Positions 25,188 to 33,403 of a stretch of DNA of 46,970 nt are shown piece by piece; position 1 is the first letter of the stretch, and each line of letters starts with the position of its first letter. A model generated the notes under the pieces. The model was not told the DNA's origin. It saw nothing but the letters and a program-made list of their open reading frames with translations, and did no database searches. The position numbers were made by a program, and so were the translations under genes. Source of the DNA: an uncultured Pelagibacteraceae bacterium (GTDB taxonomy: Bacteria > Pseudomonadota > Alphaproteobacteria > Pelagibacterales > Pelagibacteraceae); NCBI GenBank assembly GCA_902558545.1, contig CACEEJ010000007.1:1-46970 (forward strand), written 5' to 3'.

Positions 25188-26453
25188 ATGAGCTCTGAAA
25201 CAAAACAAATTTTAACAACTGATGGTATTCCTCTAGAGGTCAGTTTAAAAAAAGCAGAAAAGAAGAATAAAATTAAAGCATTTCTTCTTGTGGCTCCATT
25301 ACTACTATTTTTAGTTATCACTTATATTTTTCCAATAGGCGATATGTTTATGAGAAGCGTTGATGATAAAATGATTACTAACATGCTTCCTAAAACATTT
25401 AAAGCGATGGAGAAATGGGAAAATCTAGACGAATTACCTCCAGAGGAAGTATATCGTGGATTTTACGAAGATTATAAACTACTTGCTGAAAATCAACAGC
25501 ATGGAAAACTAGGACAAAGATTAAATAAAGAAAAAAATGGTTTTAACACAATTACTAAAAAACTTTTTAGACAGATAAAAAGAAAAAAAATTGATGAAAG
25601 TGCTAGTATAAAAGAACAAATTAATAAACTTCATAAAAGATGGAGAAATGTTGAATACTGGTTAGCAATTAAAAGAACTGCTCCTCCCTATACTATGGCA
25701 AAGTATTTGAAGGGAATGGATATGTATTATGCTGCAGATGGAAGTATTACCCAGGTAGACGAGGATAGAAGAATTCATAGAATTTTATGGCTTAGAACTT
25801 TAGAAATAGCATTTTTTGTGACACTTTTTAGCTTTTTTATGGGTTATCCAATAGCCCATCTGCTCGCAACTCTTCCCATGAAGTATAGTAATTTATTAAT
25901 GATATGTGTGTTACTACCTTTCTGGACATCCCTTCTTGTTAGGACTGCTAGTTGGATGATTTTATTGCAGCAGCAAGGACTGGTGAATGATTTTTTTGTA
26001 ATGATTGGTTTAGTTGCAGACGATAACAGGCCAGAGATGATGTACAATAAGGTTGGGACATATGTTGCAATGACACAGATCTTATTGCCATTTATGGTTC
26101 TCCCACTTTATAGCGTTATGAAGACTATCTCGCCAAGCTTAATGAGAGCTGGAAAATCATTAGGTGGAACACCTTTTGTTGCGTTTTGGAAAGTTTACTT
26201 CCCTTTAACAATTCCAGGTATTGGCGCCGGATGTTTATTAGTTTTCATTTTAGCGATTGGATACTACATAACCCCAGCTTTAGTTGGAGGTGCCTCAGGA
26301 ACATTAATAAGTAATCAGATTGCCTTTCATATGAAGACTACTCTTGATTGGAGTTTTGCATCAGCTATGGGATTAATGTTGTTGACTGGAGTTTTAGTTA
26401 TTTATTGGATTTATAATAAATTAGTGGGAGTTGATAATATTAAATTAGGATAA
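25188..26453 (+). CDS. potB: PotB-like ABC importer permease
   Basis: Inner-membrane permease, 421 residues. A first membrane segment (KAFLLVAPLLLFLVITYIF near 28-46) is followed by a hydrophilic, charged insert of about 140 residues rich in Lys and Glu, then the usual core with the EAA-type coupling loop (AGKSLGGTPFVAFWKVYFPL near 325-345). Such long inserts occur in a PotB subtype of marine alphaproteobacteria; the insert is likely periplasmic. The ATG abuts the T-run of a terminator hairpin and has no ribosome binding site, so expression depends on read-through. Confidence 0.88.
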   Translation: MSSETKQILTTDGIPLEVSLKKAEKKNKIKAFLLVAPLLLFLVITYIFPIGDMFMRSVDDKMITNMLPKTFKAMEKWENLDELPPEEVYRGFYEDYKLLAENQQHGKLGQRLNKEKNGFNTITKKLFRQIKRKKIDESASIKEQINKLHKRWRNVEYWLAIKRTAPPYTMAKYLKGMDMYYAADGSITQVDEDRRIHRILWLRTLEIAFFVTLFSFFMGYPIAHLLATLPMKYSNLLMICVLLPFWTSLLVRTASWMILLQQQGLVNDFFVMIGLVADDNRPEMMYNKVGTYVAMTQILLPFMVLPLYSVMKTISPSLMRAGKSLGGTPFVAFWKVYFPLTIPGIGAGCLLVFILAIGYYITPALVGGASGTLISNQIAFHMKTTLDWSFASAMGLMLLTGVLVIYWIYNKLVGVDNIKLG

Positions 26454-26454
26454 T

Positions 26455-27309
26455 ATGGCATTACCAAGTTATACAGAAACAAGATACAGAATTTGGCACT
26501 ATATTTATATTGCTATTTGTACTTTTGTATTTTTCTTTCTAATTGCACCTTTGTTTGTAATTTTTCCATTATCATTTAATGCGGAGGAATTTTTGGTTTT
26601 CTCTGAAGGGATGAAAAATCTTGATCCTGATGCATTCTCTTTAAGATGGTATAAAGACATGATTTATGGAACTAAAAATCCATGGGGACTAGCTGCAAAA
26701 AATAGCTTCATAATTGCAATCTTTGCAACAATTGGATCAATTATTTTAGGTACATTAGCTGCACTAGGACTCAGCAGTAGACATATGCCTTATAAAGGAT
26801 TGATAATGGCGACCTTGATATCTCCAATGATTGTTCCATTAATTATATCGGGTGTTGCAATTTTCTTTTTCATGGCAAAAGCTGGTTTAGCAGCTACTCA
26901 TACAGGAATAGTTTTGGCACATATTATACTAGGAACACCTTTTGTTGTCATTACTGTAACAGCTACACTTTCAGGTTTTGATCATAGCGTAACAAGAGCT
27001 GCCGCAAGTTTGGGCAGTAACCCAGTAAATACATTTATGAAAATAACGCTTCCTCTAATATTACCAGGAGTAATTTCTGGGGGACTATTTGCTTTTGTAA
27101 CATCCTTTGATGAAGTTGTTGTGGTATTATTCCTAGCAGGTTTAGAAAATACAACTATTCCAATACAAATGTGGACAGGTTTAAGAGAACAATTGAGTCC
27201 TACAATTCTTGCAGTTGCAACCTGTTTAATTCTTTTATCAACTTTAATTCTTGTAACTGCTGAATTATTAAGAAGAAGATCTGAGAGATTAAGAGGAATA
27301 AATAGATAA
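26455..27309 (+). CDS. potC: PotC-like ABC importer permease
   Basis: Second inner-membrane permease, 284 residues, with about six hydrophobic segments. The EAA coupling loop reads RAAASLGSNPVNTFMKITLPL (only RAAASLGSNPVNTF is needed to recognise it) near 180-200; AFVTSFDEVVVVLFLAG follows, characteristic of PotC. Its ATG is one base after the potB stop. The polar C-terminus (RRRSERLRG) would be cytoplasmic. The next gene begins 36 bases downstream on the same strand. Confidence 0.9.
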   Translation: MALPSYTETRYRIWHYIYIAICTFVFFFLIAPLFVIFPLSFNAEEFLVFSEGMKNLDPDAFSLRWYKDMIYGTKNPWGLAAKNSFIIAIFATIGSIILGTLAALGLSSRHMPYKGLIMATLISPMIVPLIISGVAIFFFMAKAGLAATHTGIVLAHIILGTPFVVITVTATLSGFDHSVTRAAASLGSNPVNTFMKITLPLILPGVISGGLFAFVTSFDEVVVVLFLAGLENTTIPIQMWTGLREQLSPTILAVATCLILLSTLILVTAELLRRRSERLRGINR

Positions 27310-27345
27310 TTTACCCAAATAATTAATTCATATATAGAAGTTGCT

Positions 27346-29568
27346 ATGGAAATTAAAAAAGTTGTAGTTATTGGTTCTGGTACAATGGGTAGCGGGATAG
27401 CTGCTCACTTATGTAATGCAGGTGTACCTGTTACTCTTTTAGATTTGACTACTGAAATTAGCGAAAAAGCTAGAGAAAGAATTCATAAATCTAGACCTCC
27501 TTTGCTTATAGATAAAAGCAAAATTAACAATATTAATGTTGGAAATATTGAGGAAAATTTTGATGTAGTAAAAGATGCAGATTGGGTGGTAGAGGCAGTA
27601 GTAGAAAGAATTGATATAAAACATAATATTTATGAGAAGATATTTAAGAACAGAAAAAAAGGTGCAATAGTCTCATCAAATACATCATCAATTCCAATTA
27701 AAGTTCTATCAGAAAAACTAAATGACGAAGAAAAAAAGGATTTTTGTATCACTCACTTTTTTAATCCTGTCAGATATATGGGATTGTTAGAAATTGTTAA
27801 AAACGAAAATAACGACTTAAATAAAATTAATTCTTTAAAGAAATTTTGTGAAGTTGAGCTTGGTAAAGGAGCTATAATCTGTAATGATACCCCAGGGTTT
27901 TTAGGTAATAGAATTGGTGTTTATGCTATGCAAGTTGCTATGACGGAAGCATTTAAAATGAAACTTTCAATAGAAGAAGCCGATGCAGTTTTTGGTAGAC
28001 CGATGGGTATACCCAAAACAGGAGTATTTGGATTGTATGATCTAATTGGAATTGATTTGATGGCCGATGTATTAAAAAGTTTTATTAAGGAACTTTCAGA
28101 TAAAGACGAATTTCAAATTGTTGCAAAAGAAATTCCATTAGTAAAAAAATTAATTGAGACTGGTTATACAGGTCGTAAAGGAAAAGGTGGCTTTTATAGA
28201 ATGAATAAAAGTGGAGATCAAAAAATTTTAGAAGCAATTAATTTAGAAACTGGAGAGTATTCAGCAACAAATAAAATAGATTTAGGAATTGAGACTGTTG
28301 ATATCAATAATTTAATAAATCGAAAAGATAAGTTTGGTGAGTATGCTTGGATTGTAATTTCAAAAATAATTAAATATGCATCTTCACTTGTTCCAGGAAT
28401 TACTAATAAGTTCAATGATATTGATGAAGCTATGAGACTAGGTTTTAATTGGGCAATGGGTCCTTTTGAAATGTTGAAATCTATAGGGGTAAAGAATTTC
28501 TTTGAAAGAATTGATAACTTTGAAAATAATAAATTTTTAGAAAATTTATCAAAAACAAAAGATGAAAACTTTTATGGAGAAAGACAAATTTATACAGATA
28601 TTCAAACTTTAGGAAAAATAAGGCCATCAGCAGTTAAAGTAGATAAAAATAATTCTGCTGATATTCACCGATTTAAAGATTTTAATATTGTTGAGTTTAC
28701 TACAAAAGCCTGTGCATTAGATTATGACTCAATGGATGCATTGAAAAATGCAACTGACAAACCTTTAATAATAATTAATGAAAGCATGCAATTTTCAGCA
28801 GGTGTGAATTTAAGTTATACTATGAATTTTGCTGACAAAGGTGATTTTAAATCAATTGAAAAATTTATTAAATATTTTCAAGATACTTGCAAAACTTTAA
28901 AATACTCTAAGTACCCAGTTATATCAGCTCCCTCGGGACTTACACTTGGAGGAGGCTTTGAGGTTTTAGTTCAAAGCAATTTTGTTACCTCACATACAAA
29001 TTTAGTTATTGGATTAGTTGAAACCATTGTTGGATTAGTTCCAGCAGGCGGGGGATGTAAAGAAATGTTGTGGAGATGGTCACAAACAGAGGAAGCAAAA
29101 TCAGATCCAGATTATGCCCCACTAAAAGTTTTTGATATTATTGGTTATGCCAAAACAGCCACATCTCCAATCGAGGCTGAGCCATTAAAGTATTTAAGAC
29201 CAGAAGATAAAAAAATAATGAACAGAAATAGCCTTTTTGAGGAAGCAAAAAATTTAATTGATCAAAATACTGATTTTGTTCCTCCAGAAGAATGTAAATT
29301 TAAGCTTTCTGGAAAGCCCTTGAAAGATAAAATGATTAAGGTTTTAGAGAAATTATACAACGAAAAAGTAATTTTAGATCATGGTATGCATGTTGGAACT
29401 GAGCTTGCAAACGTTTTAAGTGGTGGAGACACTACTATTGAAAAAGTATTGTCAGAGGATGATCTGTATAAACTAGAACTAGATTCTTTTATGAGATTGA
29501 TAGAAACAAAACAAACTCAAGAAAGAATTAAACATACATTATCGACAGGTAAACCTTTAGTTAATTAG
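27346..29568 (+). CDS. 3-hydroxyacyl-CoA dehydrogenase/enoyl-CoA hydratase fusion (FadN-like)
   Basis: 740-residue cytoplasmic beta-oxidation enzyme. The dehydrogenase is N-terminal: NAD loop GSGTMGSGIA (10-19), catalytic His H137 in THFFNPVRYM and its Glu partner in GLLEIV (E149), then two 3HCDH C-terminal domains to about 400. An enoyl-CoA hydratase/isomerase domain follows: SAGVNLSYT oxyanion strand, LGGGFE and VETIVGLVPAGGG each keep a catalytic-type Glu. This order is the reverse of FadB/FadJ and matches FadN-type proteins. It would oxidise an acyl-CoA, perhaps from the same importer's substrate. It ends in an 8-base overlap with the convergent cyclophilin gene. Confidence 0.85.
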   Translation: MEIKKVVVIGSGTMGSGIAAHLCNAGVPVTLLDLTTEISEKARERIHKSRPPLLIDKSKINNINVGNIEENFDVVKDADWVVEAVVERIDIKHNIYEKIFKNRKKGAIVSSNTSSIPIKVLSEKLNDEEKKDFCITHFFNPVRYMGLLEIVKNENNDLNKINSLKKFCEVELGKGAIICNDTPGFLGNRIGVYAMQVAMTEAFKMKLSIEEADAVFGRPMGIPKTGVFGLYDLIGIDLMADVLKSFIKELSDKDEFQIVAKEIPLVKKLIETGYTGRKGKGGFYRMNKSGDQKILEAINLETGEYSATNKIDLGIETVDINNLINRKDKFGEYAWIVISKIIKYASSLVPGITNKFNDIDEAMRLGFNWAMGPFEMLKSIGVKNFFERIDNFENNKFLENLSKTKDENFYGERQIYTDIQTLGKIRPSAVKVDKNNSADIHRFKDFNIVEFTTKACALDYDSMDALKNATDKPLIIINESMQFSAGVNLSYTMNFADKGDFKSIEKFIKYFQDTCKTLKYSKYPVISAPSGLTLGGGFEVLVQSNFVTSHTNLVIGLVETIVGLVPAGGGCKEMLWRWSQTEEAKSDPDYAPLKVFDIIGYAKTATSPIEAEPLKYLRPEDKKIMNRNSLFEEAKNLIDQNTDFVPPEECKFKLSGKPLKDKMIKVLEKLYNEKVILDHGMHVGTELANVLSGGDTTIEKVLSEDDLYKLELDSFMRLIETKQTQERIKHTLSTGKPLVN

Positions 29569-30211
29569 AATTAAACATTCTAAAGGTTTTAATATAATCA
29601 GGTCTTAAAACATAAATAGCCTTATTACCTGTTTTAATTTTAGTTAATATATCTAAACCATAAACTACTTTACCAAGTGGAGTATATTCACCTTGATAAA
29701 TTGGAATTTCTTTTAATGTAATAAAGAATTCACTATCTTCTGTATCAAATTCTGTTGCTCTAGCAAAACCAACACTTCCCTCTGTAAATTTAAAATCTTT
29801 GCTTAGTTCTGATTTCAATAATCCTAGTCCAGACTTTCCGCTACCAATTTTGGAATAATTTAAATTATTTATATTTCCATACTCAATATCTCCAGCTTGT
29901 ACAAAAGTATTTTCTGAAACTTTATAAAAAGCAGAACCATCATACATTTTTTGTTCAATTAAAATTTTAAATCTTTCCACCGCTTTAGGAGAAATATCTG
30001 GATAAAGTTCAATTATTACATTTCCACACTCAACATTCATTACCGCAATATTATCTGGATCATTAAAATTAAGTTTGCTTAAATTATTTTTTTCTACAAA
30101 TAGACATTTATTTTTTAATAAAAAAAAAGATGTAAAAGCAAAAAATGAAAGACAAATTAAAAATATAAATAAAATTTTTTCTGATTTTGAGGCTTTAATA
30201 GTTTTAATCAT
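29561..30211 (-). CDS. Membrane-anchored cyclophilin-like peptidyl-prolyl isomerase (divergent)
   Basis: 216 residues: an N-terminal hydrophobic anchor (about 13-33), then a cyclophilin domain from about 54 (NIAVMNVECGNVIIELYPDI), so the domain probably faces the periplasm. The catalytic block FHR...FMxQxGD reads FYKVSENTFVQAGD: the catalytic Arg is Lys (K97) and the His is Tyr, while Q105 is kept. DSEFFITL and GKVVYGLDILTKI are typical. Activity may be weak or lost, and a chaperone-like role is possible. Its ATG overlaps the upstream gene by four bases (ATGA). Confidence 0.82.
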   Translation of the reverse strand: MIKTIKASKSEKILFIFLICLSFFAFTSFFLLKNKCLFVEKNNLSKLNFNDPDNIAVMNVECGNVIIELYPDISPKAVERFKILIEQKMYDGSAFYKVSENTFVQAGDIEYGNINNLNYSKIGSGKSGLGLLKSELSKDFKFTEGSVGFARATEFDTEDSEFFITLKEIPIYQGEYTPLGKVVYGLDILTKIKTGNKAIYVLRPDYIKTFRMFNSN

Positions 30212-30936
30212 AAAATATTTTTATCTATTTTAGCTAGGTTTAATTTTATAAAATTCACTTTTTTATTCAGGATTTTGTCACTATTAATTTTATCTTCAAT
30301 TGTTTCCTTATCAGTCATTAAAAATGAAAAAATTTCTGCCATATCTTCAGATGGGACAGATTTAGAATATTCTGTTAAAAAACCATCAGTTTTTTCATAT
30401 AGATCTAAATTTAATCTATCAGAACAAGTTGAACATTCAGCGTAATTAAATGATTTTAGATTAAAAGAAGAAAATTTATCCTCATCGAAATATTCAATGT
30501 GAGTATTTTGTATCATATGAAAAATTTCATGGTGCATCATTCTTTCAAAATATTTTTTATTAAAATTAATATCTAAAATTAATGTCCTGTTTTTATTATC
30601 AGGTATTCCCCCAGTATTAATTTCAGAGACGAATAAATTTTCACAAAATACAATATATTTTAATTTTATCTTATTAAGAAAATTAGAATTATATCGATTA
30701 AGATTTTTTTCAATTAAAGGAAATTTTGAATTTAAATTACTTATATTAACTTTATCGCAAGAAATATTCTTATTTATACCAATTTTAAAATTACCTTTAG
30801 CGCTCAAATAACGAATATTATTATCGTTTTTTAATTTATAAATTTCTAAATTTGGAATTTTTATCAGATTATAAATTTCATCAGCATTTACATGTAAAAT
30901 ATGAAAAATAAGAATAAATAAAAATAAAATTTTCAT
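30208..30936 (-). CDS. Putative secreted zinc metallopeptidase (HExxH), unrecognised family
   Basis: 242 residues that I cannot place in a named family. A signal peptide (KILFLFILIFHILHV, cleavage after about NA at 18) indicates export. The active-site helix has HEIFH (H136, E137, H140) and a later acidic helix (EDMAEIFSFLM, 198-208) could give the third zinc ligand, as in gluzincins. A CSTC pair (C168-C171) lies between them and may bind metal or form a disulfide. It is the first of two co-transcribed exported proteins (with the cyclophilin, ATGA overlap). Low complexity and many Asn/Lys/Ile reflect the AT-rich genome. Confidence 0.6.
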   Translation of the reverse strand: MKILFLFILIFHILHVNADEIYNLIKIPNLEIYKLKNDNNIRYLSAKGNFKIGINKNISCDKVNISNLNSKFPLIEKNLNRYNSNFLNKIKLKYIVFCENLFVSEINTGGIPDNKNRTLILDINFNKKYFERMMHHEIFHMIQNTHIEYFDEDKFSSFNLKSFNYAECSTCSDRLNLDLYEKTDGFLTEYSKSVPSEDMAEIFSFLMTDKETIEDKINSDKILNKKVNFIKLNLAKIDKNIL

Positions 30937-30961
30937 TAAATTATTATAGACGAATTAGATG

Positions 30962-30975
30962 AGATAATATTATCT
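30962..30975. promoter_or_regulatory. Perfect palindrome between divergent genes, possible operator
   Basis: AGATAATATTATCT is a perfect 14-base palindrome in the 53-base gap between the HExxH gene (minus) and the agmatinase-family gene (plus), 15 bases before the latter's ATG. Its placement suits an operator, but palindromes are easier to find by chance in very AT-rich DNA. Confidence 0.35.
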
Positions 30976-30989
30976 TAGATTATTAAAAA

Positions 30990-31949
30990 ATGAAAAAAGA
31001 AAGAAACAAAAATCCAATTCAACCAGTTAGCGGAACTAAAGTTCCAAGATTTGCTGGCCCAAACACATTTGCAAGATTACCTGAACTAAGAGATGTGGAA
31101 AGTTGTGACGTTGCAATTGTTGGAATTCCATTTGATGCTGGCACAAGTTATCGACCCGGAGCAAGATTTGGTCCACAAAGCATAAGGCAAGCTTCTAGAC
31201 ATTTAAGAACTAATTATCATCCTAATTATGATGTTGAGCCTTTTAAAATCCAACAAGTAGCTGATGCTGGTGATATCGCTTGCAACCCATTTAGTATTGA
31301 TGAAGCAATTAAACAAATAGAAGTAGGTGCAACAGATTTATTAAATAAGGTTGGAGGAATTATAAGTTTAGGTGGAGACCATACTATTGCGGTACCGTTG
31401 TTAAGAGCAATCAATAAAAAAAATAAGGGCCCTGTATCCTTAGTTCATTTTGATGCCCACTTAGATACTTGGGACACATATTTTGGTGCACCTTATACTC
31501 ACGGAACTCCATTCAGAAGAGCTAGAGAAGAAGGATTATTTTTAGATGATGCTTCTATGCATGTTGGAATTCGTGGACCACTTTATAGTAGAGATGATAT
31601 TAAAAATGATGAAAGTTTTGGATTTAAAATAATTCATTGTGATGAGTTTCAAACAGAAGGAACCGATAAAATAGCAGAAAGAATTAGAAAAAGAGTGGGA
31701 GACAATCCTTTATACTTATCAATTGATATTGATGTTTTAGACCCTGCATTTGCTCCAGGTACTGGTACACCAGAAATTGCAGGGATGACTACAAGAGAAA
31801 TGGTAAATGTTTTAAGAGGTTTGTCTGGATTAAATTTAGTTTCAGCAGATGTCGTTGAGGTTTCTCCAGCATATGATCATGCAGAAGTAACTTCTTTAGC
31901 AGCAGCAACTATTGTTTATGAATTAACTAATTTATTTGCAAAAACATAA
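30990..31949 (+). CDS. speB: Agmatinase-family ureohydrolase
   Basis: Cytoplasmic Mn-dependent hydrolase of the agmatinase/arginase family, 319 residues; agmatinase releases urea from agmatine to give putrescine. All six metal ligands are visible: H131 (GGDHT), D155/H157/D159 (HFDAHLDTWD) and D246/D248 (SIDIDVLDPA). The N-terminal GIPFDAGTSYRPGARFGP is typical. Relatives cleave guanidinobutyrate, guanidinopropionate or guanidine, so the substrate may not be agmatine. The aldehyde dehydrogenase gene follows by 20 bases, which fits a guanidine-amine-aldehyde-acid route in a cell that also carries a polyamine-type importer. Confidence 0.88.
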   Translation: MKKERNKNPIQPVSGTKVPRFAGPNTFARLPELRDVESCDVAIVGIPFDAGTSYRPGARFGPQSIRQASRHLRTNYHPNYDVEPFKIQQVADAGDIACNPFSIDEAIKQIEVGATDLLNKVGGIISLGGDHTIAVPLLRAINKKNKGPVSLVHFDAHLDTWDTYFGAPYTHGTPFRRAREEGLFLDDASMHVGIRGPLYSRDDIKNDESFGFKIIHCDEFQTEGTDKIAERIRKRVGDNPLYLSIDIDVLDPAFAPGTGTPEIAGMTTREMVNVLRGLSGLNLVSADVVEVSPAYDHAEVTSLAAATIVYELTNLFAKT

Positions 31950-31969
31950 AGAAAGGATAACGTCAAAAC

Positions 31970-33403
31970 ATGTTAGATAAAAAAAATTTTTACATTAATG
32001 GAGCCTGGGTTAAGCCAAATAGTTCTGAGGAAATTAAAGTAATTGATCCTGCTACAGAAGAAAATTGTGCAGTAATTACTTTAGGGAACAAAGCTGATGT
32101 TGATAGTGCTGTTAATGCAGCTAAAGATGCCTATGAATCTTGGGCCTTTTCTTCCAAAGAAGAAAGAATTGGATTATTAGAAAAACTTTATGAAAATTAT
32201 AAGAAAAGATGGGTAGATATTGCAGAAGCTATAACTCTTGAGATGGGTGCTCCAAAAGATTTTGCAACAAAATTACAAGCAGGTACAGGAGCAAGTCATA
32301 TCAAATCATTTATTAGATATTTAAAAAATTTTGAATTTGAAAAACCTTTAGGAGATCATGCTCCTAACCAAAGATTAATTTATGAACCAAAAGGTGTTTG
32401 TGCATTAATAACACCATGGAATTGGCCGATGAACCAAGTTTGTTTAAAAGTAATGCCAGCAATAGCCGCAGGTTGCACAATGGTTTTAAAGCCATCAGAA
32501 TTAGCACCACTCTCATCAATGATACTTGCTGAAATTATTGATGAAGTAAAATTTCCAAAAGGTGTGTTCAATTTAGTTAATGGTGATGGAGCAACAACAG
32601 GCGATGCTCTCACAAGTCATCCAGATATTAATATGATATCTTTTACTGGATCAACAAGAGCAGGAGCTTTGATTTCACAAAATGCTGCTAAAGATTTTAA
32701 AAGAGTAAGCTTAGAATTAGGAGGTAAGGGTGCAAATATAATTTTTAAAGATGCTGATCCAGAAGCTATTGAAAGAGGTGCTTTAAGATGTTTTAGAAAT
32801 TCTGGACAATCTTGTAATGCACCGACAAGAATGTTAGTTGAAAAATCAATGTATGAAGAAGCTATTGAGAGATTAAAAAAATATACCGAAAGTTTTGAGG
32901 TGGGTGATCCCAAAAAAGAAGGAGAACATATAGGTCCAGTTATTTCAGAAACTCAATTCAATAAAATACAAACTTTAATCCAAAAAGGAATAGATGAAGG
33001 TGCTAAATTAGTTGCTGGAGGAACAGGTAAACCTGATGGATTAGACAAAGGATACTTTGTTAAACCAACTGTTTTTGCAGATGTAAATAATGATATGGAA
33101 GTTGCAAGAACAGAAATTTTTGGACCTGTTTTATCTGTTATTCCTTTTGAAACAGAAGAAGATGCAATTAAAATTGCAAATGATACTACTTATGGACTAA
33201 CAAACTATATTCAAACCCAAGACTCTCAAAAAGTACAAAGAGTTGCAAGAAAATTAAGATCTGGAATGGTTGATGTTAATGGAGCTGGTATTGCAGTAGA
33301 TGCACCTTTCGGTGGTTTTAAACATTCTGGAATAGGTCGAGAAGCAGGTGAACACGGTTTAGAAGAGTTTTTAGAAGTAAAAGCCGTGGGTGGTTGGAAT
33401 TAA
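31970..33403 (+). CDS. NAD(P)-dependent aldehyde dehydrogenase
   Basis: Cytoplasmic aldehyde dehydrogenase, 477 residues, complete. N151 (TPWNW), KPSE, FTGSTRAG, E249 (LELGGKGA) and C282 (GQSCNAPTRM) are present. AAAGGA lies upstream of the ATG. Encoded with the ureohydrolase, it may oxidise 4-aminobutyraldehyde or a guanidino-aldehyde, but this is inferred. Paralogue of the enzyme encoded at 17508-18938. Its 3' end overlaps the convergent ArgE-like gene by four bases. Confidence 0.88.
   Translation: MLDKKNFYINGAWVKPNSSEEIKVIDPATEENCAVITLGNKADVDSAVNAAKDAYESWAFSSKEERIGLLEKLYENYKKRWVDIAEAITLEMGAPKDFATKLQAGTGASHIKSFIRYLKNFEFEKPLGDHAPNQRLIYEPKGVCALITPWNWPMNQVCLKVMPAIAAGCTMVLKPSELAPLSSMILAEIIDEVKFPKGVFNLVNGDGATTGDALTSHPDINMISFTGSTRAGALISQNAAKDFKRVSLELGGKGANIIFKDADPEAIERGALRCFRNSGQSCNAPTRMLVEKSMYEEAIERLKKYTESFEVGDPKKEGEHIGPVISETQFNKIQTLIQKGIDEGAKLVAGGTGKPDGLDKGYFVKPTVFADVNNDMEVARTEIFGPVLSVIPFETEEDAIKIANDTTYGLTNYIQTQDSQKVQRVARKLRSGMVDVNGAGIAVDAPFGGFKHSGIGREAGEHGLEEFLEVKAVGGWN

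Noticed and set aside
27346..29568. Reading the 740-residue protein as FadB or FadJ
   Set aside because: Those have the hydratase domain first; here the dehydrogenase comes first.
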